A stretch of 18,406 nt of DNA from positions 1 through 18,406 of the forward strand of contig JAJRYW010000597.1 in assembly GCA_024275555.1 (NCBI GenBank), in the 5' to 3' direction. Positions 7,386 to 14,098 of this stretch are shown piece after piece. Each line of letters begins with the position of its first letter. Positions within the stretch are counted from its first letter, which is position 1. Source of the stretch: Calditrichota bacterium (lineage in GTDB: Bacteria > Calditrichota > Calditrichia > RBG-13-44-9 > J075). The notes beneath the pieces were generated by a model. The model was not told the DNA's origin, searched no databases, and saw only the letters and a program-made list of their open reading frames with translations. Position numbers and translations under genes: made by a program.

Positions 7386-8693
7386 TTATTCTTCTTTCTT
7401 TGCCAGTTGGGCTATTTTCTCCGCAGCCGCATCGGCATCTTTTACGATCTCGATATCGGCATGTTCTTCCAGGAATTTCAACACCTTTTTTTCCAGCAGA
7501 TCATTGCGCATACGGCGAATCCAATCTTCATCCTTGCGGATCTGCTCTTTTTGCTCCTCGGAATAAGGTAATTCATCGATGCGGGCCTGGACCTCTTCGT
7601 CGGCAACCTCAATATTTTCGGCCTCGATCAGCTTTTGCCGGAGCATCATCCAGCGCACCGCGTGGATGGCCTCGGCGCGATATTGAGTACGCACGATATC
7701 TTCATCAATTTTCTGATCTTTATACTGCTCCTTCAGATCGGAGATGACGTAGCGCAGGTAATTTTCGACCATGCTGTCCGGCACTTCAAAGGGATTTTCT
7801 TTGAGCAGTTCGTCGACTAAACTGGTTTGCAAGCTGTCCTCGACCTGGTGGTCGAGGCGATGCTGCAAGTTTTCACGAAACCGTTCCCTCAACTGATCCA
7901 GGGTTTCCAGCTTTTCATCATTCAAGTTCTTCACAAACTCATCATTCAGCTCCGGGAGTTCCCGCATTTCCACCTTTTCAATAGTAATCTTATAGCTCTC
8001 AACAACCGGGAGTAGGTCTTCCTTGCCCGGCTCGGGAGGATTGGTTTTACGCACGATGGCTTCATCGCCGGGCTTCAAACCAATCATTTGTTTTTCAAAC
8101 TCCTCGTCAAATTCCCCGCGGCCGATGGTGACGACCAGGTTCTCGTATTTGCGACCGATGATGGGGGCGTCGCCTTCTCCCAGTTCCTGGGCGGAAAAGG
8201 TGACCAGGCTGTCTTCGACCACCTCATCTACCGGGCGCACCGTAGCCAATGACTCGCGCATGTTTTCCAGCGCTTCATCAATCATCTCCTCGGTAACTTC
8301 CAGCAATTCTTTTTCGACTTTAAGGCCCTTGTATTTCTTTAACTCCACTTCCGGTTCCACTTCCAGTTCAATCTCAAATTCCAGGCCGGATTGGACTTCC
8401 TTAAAATCGACGTTATTCAACACCCCCTGGGAAACAGGCTCTAACTTGGATTCTTCCAACGCCAGGCCGTAAAAAGTCTGGATTGCCTCCTCAATCAGGT
8501 CTCCCTGGAGAGCTTCCGCAAAGGTTTTTTTGACCAGGTTAATCGGCACTTTTCCCTTCCGGAATCCCGGCAAGGTAACGCTCTTTTGATATTTCTTCAG
8601 CAGCCGGGCCTCGATGGGCGTTAATTCTTCCGGCGTTACTTTGACGGTGATTTTCCGCTTAAACGAATCAACTTCTTTCACTTCAAATTGCAT
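7386..8693 (-). CDS. tig: Trigger factor, ribosome-bound chaperone
   Basis: Trigger factor binds ribosomal protein L23 at the exit tunnel and shields nascent chains. The 435-aa protein has the three family domains. The N-terminal ribosome-binding domain has the signature GFRKGKVP (43-50). The FKBP-type prolyl isomerase domain spans about 155-245. The helical C-terminal substrate cradle runs from about 246 to the acidic/lysine-rich end. An AAGGAA site precedes the ATG. It heads the tig-clpP-clpX-lon order that is conserved in many bacteria, linking folding and degradation. A good promoter lies at 8741-8769, so the gene starts its own transcript, separate from the phosphorylase gene upstream. 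Confidence 0.97.
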   Translation of the reverse strand: MQFEVKEVDSFKRKITVKVTPEELTPIEARLLKKYQKSVTLPGFRKGKVPINLVKKTFAEALQGDLIEEAIQTFYGLALEESKLEPVSQGVLNNVDFKEVQSGLEFEIELEVEPEVELKKYKGLKVEKELLEVTEEMIDEALENMRESLATVRPVDEVVEDSLVTFSAQELGEGDAPIIGRKYENLVVTIGRGEFDEEFEKQMIGLKPGDEAIVRKTNPPEPGKEDLLPVVESYKITIEKVEMRELPELNDEFVKNLNDEKLETLDQLRERFRENLQHRLDHQVEDSLQTSLVDELLKENPFEVPDSMVENYLRYVISDLKEQYKDQKIDEDIVRTQYRAEAIHAVRWMMLRQKLIEAENIEVADEEVQARIDELPYSEEQKEQIRKDEDWIRRMRNDLLEKKVLKFLEEHADIEIVKDADAAAEKIAQLAKKEE

Positions 8694-8740
8694 TTTCGTT
8701 CCTTATTTTTTCAGGTTTCAAACTTTTGATTAAACTACCA

Positions 8741-8769
8741 AATATAACCCGCCCCCATAGCTATTGCAA
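8741..8769 (-). promoter_or_regulatory. Promoter of tig
   Basis: On the minus strand TTGCAA (8764-8769) and TATATT (8741-8746) are separated by exactly 17 bp, about 47 bases before the tig ATG. The -10 box extends to TATATTTG, which also fits the TAnnTTTG form used by Bacteroidota-type primary sigma factors. A G/C stem (TATCCCGC with GCGGGTTA) spans the spacer and could be a weak terminator of the gene upstream. Confidence 0.55.
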
Positions 8770-8806
8770 GCGGGATAAAGCAGCGTTGTTCCTCGGCGGC
8801 AGAAGG

Positions 8807-10111
8807 TCAGCGCAGGGTCTTTAAGATCAGCGGAGGCGCTTGAGCGGGTTTATCTGCGAGGACAATTGCCGCCTGCAAACGCTGCCGCGCCGCGTCGATC
8901 AGTTCCGGTTTGTTGGTGCGGATTTCCAGGAGCGGCTCTCCCGCCTCCACGGCCTGGCCGATTTTCTTAAATATACGAATTCCGGCTCGCGGATCGATGA
9001 CATCCTCGGCCCGCAGACGGCCGGCGCCCAATTGCACGGCAGTCATCCCGATTTCAAAAGTATTCATCGTCTGCACAATCCCGGCCCGGCCGGCCTTCAG
9101 CACCGCCCGGTGTTTGCTCTGCCCGTATCGCTCCGGTTCTTTTAAATAACTCACATCCCCTCCCTGGGCGGCGCAAATCTCCAGAAATTTATTCCAGGCT
9201 TTGCCGGATTGAATAGCTCCTTCCGCTTTTTGCCGGGCCTGCTCAAGGCTATCGGCCCGGCCTCCCAGTACCAGCATATGCGCTGCCAGGGTGTAGGTCA
9301 CCTCCATCAGGTCCTCCGGCCCGCGGCCATGAAAACAATCCAGGCATTCTTCAATTTCCAGCCAATTTCCGACGGCGTTTCCCAGGGGCTGCTCCATCGA
9401 GGTAATCAGCGCAATCATTTCTTTACCGAAGCTTTTTCCGATTTGGATCAGTTTCTCCGCCAGGGTTTGGGCAGATTGCGGGTCCTTCATAAAAGCGCCG
9501 TTGCCATATTTCACATCCAGCACCAGCGCATCAATCCCTTCGGCAATTTTTTTGCTCATAATGCTGGCGCAAATCAGGGGGATGCAGTCCACCGTAGCGG
9601 TAACGTCCCGCAGGGCGTAGATGCGTTTGTCTGCCGGAACAATATCGGCGGTCTGGCCAATCAACCCCAGCCCATAGCGGTCTACTAAGGATTTGAATTC
9701 GGCGACCGAAAGCTGGGTGTTAAAACCGGGTATCGATTCCAATTTATCCAGGGTGCCTCCGGAATGTCCCAGCCCCCGGCCGGAGATCATCGGCACCGGC
9801 ACGCCCAGGCTGGCCGCCAGCGGGGCCAGCACAATCGACACCTTATCCCCCACCCCGCCGGTGCTGTGTTTATCCACTTTAATGCCGGCAATATCGGAGA
9901 GATCGATCACATCTCCGGAGTTGATGTAGGCCCGGGTCAGGGATGCGGTTTCCCGGTCGTTCATCCCATTCAGGTAAATCGCCATCAGCAATGCCGTGGT
10001 CTGGTAATCGGCGGCCTCGCCGGCCATAAACGCCTGGATAAAGTAATTGATTTGCTCATCGGTCAGGGCTTTTCCGTCTCGTTTTGCAGCAATAATCTCG
10101 TAAGGGCTCAT
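8807..10111 (-). CDS. pdp: Pyrimidine-nucleoside (thymidine) phosphorylase
   Basis: This enzyme catalyses reversible phosphorolysis of thymidine, deoxyuridine and, in the Pdp branch, uridine to base and (deoxy)ribose 1-phosphate, in nucleoside salvage. The ATG at 10111 has AGGAG six bases upstream and gives 434 aa; an upstream frame extension lacks support. Signature stretches are KHSTGGVGDK (81-90) for phosphate and SGRGLGHSGGTLDKLE (110-125). The helical N-domain, the alpha/beta domain (MSKKIAEG, VLDVKYGNGAFMK) and the C-terminal PYNP domain (about 330-434) are all present. Separation of DeoA from Pdp by eye is uncertain, so the symbol is tentative. A terminator lies just upstream, so it likely has its own promoter or depends on read-through from glmM. 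Confidence 0.93.
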   Translation of the reverse strand: MSPYEIIAAKRDGKALTDEQINYFIQAFMAGEAADYQTTALLMAIYLNGMNDRETASLTRAYINSGDVIDLSDIAGIKVDKHSTGGVGDKVSIVLAPLAASLGVPVPMISGRGLGHSGGTLDKLESIPGFNTQLSVAEFKSLVDRYGLGLIGQTADIVPADKRIYALRDVTATVDCIPLICASIMSKKIAEGIDALVLDVKYGNGAFMKDPQSAQTLAEKLIQIGKSFGKEMIALITSMEQPLGNAVGNWLEIEECLDCFHGRGPEDLMEVTYTLAAHMLVLGGRADSLEQARQKAEGAIQSGKAWNKFLEICAAQGGDVSYLKEPERYGQSKHRAVLKAGRAGIVQTMNTFEIGMTAVQLGAGRLRAEDVIDPRAGIRIFKKIGQAVEAGEPLLEIRTNKPELIDAARQRLQAAIVLADKPAQAPPLILKTLR

Positions 10112-10172
10112 CACATCTCCTGAATAAAAAACTCCCTCTGCTTCGGGGTGATCCGGAGCATCGGGAATCCCC

Positions 10173-10208
10173 AAAAAAGAAGAGAGCCCCACCCCTGTGG
10201 AGCTCTCT
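10173..10208 (-). terminator. Rho-independent terminator after glmM
   Basis: On the minus strand a 12-bp stem (AGAGAGCTCCAC with GTGGGGCTCTCT, one G-U pair) is followed by TCTTTTTT. It lies 19 bp after the glmM stop and overlaps the region upstream of the phosphorylase gene. Confidence 0.85.
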
Positions 10209-10226
10209 CATCTAAAAAATAAATTA

Positions 10227-11579
10227 TTATTTTAGTTCGGCCATTTCCTGTTTGGTTTGTTGAAGAATTTGCCAGGCGATCTCGGGCGTGCGCGCTTCCA
10301 CGATAATGCGCATGATCGGTTCGGTATTGGATTTGCGCAAGTGAATCCAGCAATCCGGCTTGTCGATGCGCAGGCCGTCGGTAAAATCCAGTTGCTGATC
10401 CTGGTAGCGCTTGGCAAAATATTCCATCACCCGGTCCGGCTCTACCTCTCGTAGCGGCGCTTTATCCTTCAAGATGTAGTATTGCGGCAAACTTTGTTTC
10501 AGTTCGGTAATCGATCCGCCAAATTCGGCCAGATGCTGCAGGGTAAGGGCAACCGCGGCCGGGGCGTCGCGTCCTAAATGGCATTCCGGCAAAATAACTC
10601 CCCCGTTGCCTTCTCCGCCGATGACCGCATCTACCTTGTCCATTTCCTCGGCCACATTGATTTCGCCCACCCTGGTTTTGTGCAGCACGCAATTATAATA
10701 ACGTACGATATCGTCAATAGCGCGGGAGGTTGACAGGTTGACAACCACGTGGCCTAAGCGTTTTCCCAGGACAAATTTGACCGCCAGGGCCAGGGTGTAT
10801 TCCTCTCCCAGGGGATTGCCGTCGTTGCCGATCAGGGCGCACCGGTCGACATCCGGGTCTACCGCAATGCCGATATCCGCTTTATGTTCTTTCACCGCGG
10901 CGGCAAGTTCGGTTAAATTTTGGGGAACCGGTTCCGGCGTGTGAGCAAAGATACCATTGGGCTCCAGGTTCAGGCCAATCACCTCGCACCCGAAATGCTC
11001 CAGCAATTGGGGTATGATAACCCCGCCGGCCCCATTCACACAGTCCAGCACCACTTTAAATTTAGCCGAGCGTATTTTCTCGATATCAATGTAGGGCAGG
11101 GAGTAAATCGCATTCAGATGGTCCTCCGTGGCATTCGGGTAACTTTCTTCCTGGCCAAGGTCCTTCCAGCTCACATATTCGGGTTGATACCGGTCTGCCC
11201 GGGTAAACACTTCCCGGATTTCTTTTTCGGGCAGAAAGCGGCCGTCTCCGCCGATAAATTTGAGGCCGTTCCACTGAATGGGATTATGGCTGGCGGTGAT
11301 GGCAATCCCCCCGTCTGCTTCCAGTTTTTCCACGGCGATCTGCACCGTGGGCGTGGCTGTCACACCGATATCGATAACATCGCAGCCGGAAGCCATCAGC
11401 ACCGATTTTACCAGCGGCCGGATAAAGTTCTGGCTTACCCGCGGGTCTCCGCCCACCACAATTCGCTTTCCCTGCAAGGGCCGGGCAAAAGCATGAACAT
11501 ATTTAGCAATCACCTCCGGCGTCAAGCCGTCGCCGACGATGCCGCGCACACCGGAAACACTGGTCATTAGTGTTGGCAA
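10227..11579 (-). CDS. glmM: Phosphoglucosamine mutase-type phosphohexomutase
   Basis: This alpha-D-phosphohexomutase probably converts glucosamine 6-phosphate to glucosamine 1-phosphate for peptidoglycan and LPS precursors. The 450-aa protein has the active-site phosphoserine loop TASHNP (S97), the Mg loop DPDVDR (241-246), the sugar-binding loop GGEGNGG (321-327), and the C-terminal phosphate loop RKSNTEP. GEGNGG, rather than the GExSGH of classical bacterial GlmM, points to the archaeal-type GlmM branch also found in FCB bacteria. A phosphomannomutase/phosphoglucomutase role is the alternative. The start is TTG at 11579, with GGAGG eight bases upstream; the ATG at 11567 is 20 bases from that site and would drop conserved residues before SVSGVRG. 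Confidence 0.85.
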   Translation of the reverse strand: MPTLMTSVSGVRGIVGDGLTPEVIAKYVHAFARPLQGKRIVVGGDPRVSQNFIRPLVKSVLMASGCDVIDIGVTATPTVQIAVEKLEADGGIAITASHNPIQWNGLKFIGGDGRFLPEKEIREVFTRADRYQPEYVSWKDLGQEESYPNATEDHLNAIYSLPYIDIEKIRSAKFKVVLDCVNGAGGVIIPQLLEHFGCEVIGLNLEPNGIFAHTPEPVPQNLTELAAAVKEHKADIGIAVDPDVDRCALIGNDGNPLGEEYTLALAVKFVLGKRLGHVVVNLSTSRAIDDIVRYYNCVLHKTRVGEINVAEEMDKVDAVIGGEGNGGVILPECHLGRDAPAAVALTLQHLAEFGGSITELKQSLPQYYILKDKAPLREVEPDRVMEYFAKRYQDQQLDFTDGLRIDKPDCWIHLRKSNTEPIMRIIVEARTPEIAWQILQQTKQEMAELK

Positions 11580-11706
11580 TCTCTCATCCTCCTCAACATT
11601 TACCTGGTTTTACAGAAGTTTCTCATCATCGCAAATCTAAATGAGAACTTAACTTTTCTTTTGCAACAACTCCCCGGGAGACGCTGGAAACACCAGCCAA
11701 AACAAA

Positions 11707-11724
11707 ACGGGCCCGAAGGCCCGT
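11707..11724 (-). terminator. Rho-independent terminator after the sigma factor gene
   Basis: A perfect 7-bp stem ACGGGCC/GGCCCGT encloses a 4-nt loop (TTCG on the minus strand), followed on that strand by TTTGTTTT. It lies 48 bp after the rpoD-like stop codon and separates that gene from glmM. Confidence 0.85.
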
Positions 11725-11772
11725 AAAGTAAAAAGAAAAATCAAGATTCGATACCCAAAAATGAAATGGTGA

Positions 11773-12627
11773 TCAGAGAAACAATCGCAGGTTTTGCGAG
11801 CGGGATTGATGCCGGAGCCGGCCCAGGGCCCGCTCTTTGATCTGACGCACCCGCTCACGGGTGAGTTTCAGACGTTCACCAATTTCTTCCAGGGTATAGG
11901 GCCGTTCATAATCCAGGCCAAAATACATTTTGATGATTTTCTGCTCCCGGGGGGTCAGCGATTTGAGCACCCGGCGAATCTCCTGGCGCAAGGAATCTTT
12001 CACCAGGTCGCCGTCGGGAATTTTGCTGTCCGGATTCCGGATAATCTCCTTCATGGTTCCGTCTTCGGAACGGTGGATGGGCTGATCCAGGGAGATGTGG
12101 AAGGCGCTACTGGTCATCGCCTCGGTAATATCGGGAATGGAGATGCTCAGCTCCCGGGAAATCTCATCAAAGGTGGGCTCCCGGTCAAAACGTTGCTCCA
12201 GTTCCCGCACCAACTGGTTTACCTTGCTGATTAACCCGACCCGGTTTAAGGGGAGCCGCACCACCCGGGAGTGCTCCGCCAGGGCTTTAAGAATCGACTG
12301 GCGAATCCACCAGACCGCGTAGGAAATAAATTTAAATCCCCGGGTTTCATCAAAACGCTTGGCCGCCTTGATCAGTCCCAGGTTGCCTTCATTAATCAGG
12401 TCTGTCAAGGGCAGGCCCTGATTCTGGTATTCTTTGGCCACTTTTACCACAAAGCGCAGATTGGAGCGAATTAAGGTATGGAGCGCTTCCTGGTCCCCTT
12501 CACGAATGCGGCGGGTAAGGGAGATTTCCTCTGCAGCGGTCAGCAGGGGAATTTGACTAATCTCGTCCAAATACTTCTCCAACGAGAAACGATAATTAGC
12601 ACGCAGCGAACGTAACTCTTGAGCCAT
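11773..12627 (-). CDS. rpoD: Primary-type sigma-70 factor, short form (RpoD/SigA)
   Basis: This RNA polymerase sigma subunit selects promoters. The ATG at 12627 follows GAGGG with an eight-base gap and gives 284 aa; an ATG ten codons upstream has no such site. Regions in order are 1.2 (about 15-45), 2 (52-122, with FKFISYAVWWIRQSI for -10 recognition and melting), 3 (about 131-208), and 4 (about 218-275, with TLEEIGERLKLTRERVRQIK as the -35 helix-turn-helix). The N-terminal region 1.1 and the large non-conserved region of E. coli RpoD are absent. This matches the about 287-aa primary sigma factors of Bacteroidota and relatives. A paralogous group 2 factor cannot be excluded. It is monocistronic by the terminator at 11707-11724. 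Confidence 0.92.
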   Translation of the reverse strand: MAQELRSLRANYRFSLEKYLDEISQIPLLTAAEEISLTRRIREGDQEALHTLIRSNLRFVVKVAKEYQNQGLPLTDLINEGNLGLIKAAKRFDETRGFKFISYAVWWIRQSILKALAEHSRVVRLPLNRVGLISKVNQLVRELEQRFDREPTFDEISRELSISIPDITEAMTSSAFHISLDQPIHRSEDGTMKEIIRNPDSKIPDGDLVKDSLRQEIRRVLKSLTPREQKIIKMYFGLDYERPYTLEEIGERLKLTRERVRQIKERALGRLRHQSRSQNLRLFL

Positions 12628-12731
12628 CCGACAACCCTCTTTATGTGAAACTTCCAACGGATTAGGTGTATTGGTAATCGCGAACGATCCGAAGCCGAAG
12701 CATAGCCATTATCAGGCGCGAAGTATCGATG

Positions 12732-12755
12732 AAAAAACTTTTAGTTTACTAAAAG
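12732..12755 (-). promoter_or_regulatory. Palindrome with T-run in the rpoD leader
   Basis: CTTTTAG (12738-12744) and CTAAAAG (12749-12755) form a perfect 7-bp stem with a 4-nt loop. On the minus strand six T follow directly. It lies about 110 bp before the rpoD-like start, with no gene upstream to terminate. It could be an attenuator or an operator. Confidence 0.4.
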
Positions 12756-12925
12756 CCTGGTAGAACGACGTTGCCAAATATCACAAATCTATTTGAAGAT
12801 AGAGATTGGACGATCTTGAAAATATGAAAGATTTTGGGGATAATCATAATGGGCTATAATATAGAAGCGAAAATGTCAATATCAAGAAGAAAGTTAATTT
12901 CTTTGCAGGCTGTTACTTGGCCCCT

Positions 12926-12945
12926 CAAAAAAAGCGGTTTCCGCT
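12926..12945 (-). terminator. Small terminator-like stem-loop
   Basis: On the minus strand AGCGG, AAA, CCGCT is followed by a run of seven T. The 5-bp stem is short. No minus-strand gene lies upstream of it, so it may stop antisense transcripts or act in a long rpoD leader. Confidence 0.35.
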
Positions 12946-12979
12946 GTGTTTTGCCGACTCGGTTCAATCGTAAAAGGGC

Positions 12980-13008
12980 TTGACTCTAAATGCGGGATTC
13001 GATAAATT
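12980..13008 (+). promoter_or_regulatory. Promoter of tRNA-Gly
   Basis: TTGACT (12980-12985) and TAAATT (13003-13008) are separated by exactly 17 bp, placing the start about 20 bases before the tRNA. The -10 extends as TAAATTCG, near the TAnnTTTG form. The 14 bases GATAAATTCGGTCA (13001-13014) recur exactly at 13211-13224. Confidence 0.65.
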
Positions 13009-13036
13009 CGGTCATCTTTTTTAAAAAAGCCGTGAA

Positions 13037-13109
13037 GCGGGAGTAGCTCAGTCGGCAGAGCATCAGCTTCCCAAGCTGAGGGTCGCGGGTTCGATTCCCG
13101 TCTCCCGCT
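13037..13109 (+). tRNA. tRNA-Gly (anticodon CCC)
   Basis: The 73-nt cloverleaf folds fully. The acceptor stem is GCGGGAG/CTCCCGC, the D stem GCTC/GAGC and the anticodon stem TCAGC/GCTGA, with loop TTCCCAA giving anticodon CCC for GGG codons. The variable loop is GGGTC and the T arm GCGGG-TTCGATT-CCCGT. The discriminator is U73, as in bacterial glycine tRNAs. The CCA end is not encoded (TCTAAA follows), so it must be added after transcription. Confidence 0.97.
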
Positions 13110-13124
13110 CTAAATCGCCGTCAA

Positions 13125-13168
13125 TGCATCGACAATGATGGTTGTATGTACGTGCACCCCCTTTTTTT
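13125..13168 (+). terminator. Possible weak terminator after tRNA-Gly
   Basis: An interrupted stem (TGCA 13125-13128 with TGCA 13153-13156; ACAA 13132-13135 with TTGT 13142-13145) is followed by C5 and seven T (13162-13168). The pairing is poor. TGCATCGAC here (13125-13133) recurs in the palindrome at the window end (18385-18393). Confidence 0.3.
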
Positions 13169-13210
13169 CCAGCCTTTTGACACGAATCACGACGGGTTTG
13201 ATGCCCAATA

Positions 13211-13224
13211 GATAAATTCGGTCA
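13211..13224 (+). repeat. Second copy of the 14-bp GATAAATTCGGTCA repeat
   Basis: This is an exact copy of 13001-13014, 210 bp away and 31 bp before the LPP20-like start codon. In the first copy it forms the -10 region of the tRNA promoter. Here a perfect TTGACA lies at 13177-13182, but the gap to TAAATT is 30 bp, too long for a normal promoter. Confidence 0.6.
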
Positions 13225-13254
13225 CGAATCTCACATAATCATTGGAGGATATCT

Positions 13255-14088
13255 ATGAAACGCGTTCTCATCTTTACGGGGGTATTGATAGGTCTGCTTG
13301 GCCAGACAATATTTGCCCAGTATTTTCAGCATACCCCAAATGTCGGGGGAATTAATTGGACCGATCAGGTCGTTCGAGCCACGGGTTATGGAGCGCCCAA
13401 TCCCAACATGCCTCCCGGGGCCCAGCGCGCCGGCGCCATCGAAGCAGCCAAGTTGGTTGCTTTGCGCAATCTTCTGCAAATGGTGAAAGGAATGTTCCTG
13501 GATTCCCGCACCACCGTGGAAAATGCCATGATCACCAACGACCGAATTGAGACCCAGGTAACCGGCATCGTTAGGAACTTCCGGATTGTGGATACCCGCT
13601 ATATGTCTACCGGCGATATCGAGGTGGATGTGGAGGTGCCGCTTTCATCATTCTACGAAATCCTGGACCAGATTCCGGGCGGTTTTCCTCCTCCCGGGCA
13701 GCAGCCGGGTTACCAAAACGGGATGGCGGCGCCCCCACCGACAAATGCTGTGTACACCGGGCTGGTTGTCGATGCGACCGGGTTAGGCGCCCGACCGGCC
13801 CTGGCGCCGAAAGTCCTGGATGAGCAGGGCGTGGAAGTCTACGGCACCGGCTATGTCAGCCGCGATTATGCGCTCCAGGTGGGCGTGGTCGGCTACGAAA
13901 AGAGTCTCGACCGGGCCAAAACCAACGAGCGTGTGGCAGGCAACCCTATCGTGGTAAAAGCACTCCGGGTTTCCGGCCCCAATAAAACCGACCTGGTTAT
14001 TTCCAACGCCGACGCCCAAATGATACGTGCTGCCAGCGCCAATCTTAATTTTCTTGAGCAATGTAAAGTAATGATCATCTTAGACTAA
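13255..14088 (+). CDS. Exported LPP20/FlgP-like protein
   Basis: This 277-aa protein has a signal peptide (about 1-21, likely cut after IFA) and no lipobox Cys, unlike LPP20 itself. Residues about 36-133 match the LPP20/FlgP pattern: EAAKLVALRNLLQMVKGM helix (63-80), then VENAM...ND.IETQVTGIVRNFRIVDTRY and strand DIEVDVEVPLSSF. A Pro/Gly/Gln-rich linker (140-163) leads to a second domain (about 166-277) rich in beta strands. FlgP-type proteins form outer-membrane or periplasmic rings (vibrio flagellar H-ring, Campylobacter basal disk). GGAGG lies six bases before the ATG. It is the first gene of an exported-protein cluster; only 10 bp separate it from the next gene. The ring role here is inference. 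Confidence 0.78.
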   Translation: MKRVLIFTGVLIGLLGQTIFAQYFQHTPNVGGINWTDQVVRATGYGAPNPNMPPGAQRAGAIEAAKLVALRNLLQMVKGMFLDSRTTVENAMITNDRIETQVTGIVRNFRIVDTRYMSTGDIEVDVEVPLSSFYEILDQIPGGFPPPGQQPGYQNGMAAPPPTNAVYTGLVVDATGLGARPALAPKVLDEQGVEVYGTGYVSRDYALQVGVVGYEKSLDRAKTNERVAGNPIVVKALRVSGPNKTDLVISNADAQMIRAASANLNFLEQCKVMIILD

Positions 14089-14098
14089 GGGGGAAACC

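Larger units (their letters stand above)
12628..13036. other. Divergent control region between rpoD and tRNA-Gly
   Basis: No coding frame was found in this 409-bp AT-rich region. It contains the rpoD leader with a perfect palindrome (12738-12755), a second small stem with a T-run on the minus strand (12926-12945), the tRNA promoter (12980-13008), and a perfect CTTTTTTAAAAAAG palindrome (13016-13029). A TTGACA occurs on the minus strand (12874-12879), but no well-spaced -10 accompanies it, so the rpoD promoter is unassigned. Confidence 0.5.

Noticed and set aside
13001..13224. Mobile-element attachment site at the tRNA gene
   Set aside because: The 14-bp direct repeat does not overlap the tRNA 3' end, and no integrase gene is present, so an att-site reading is not supported.
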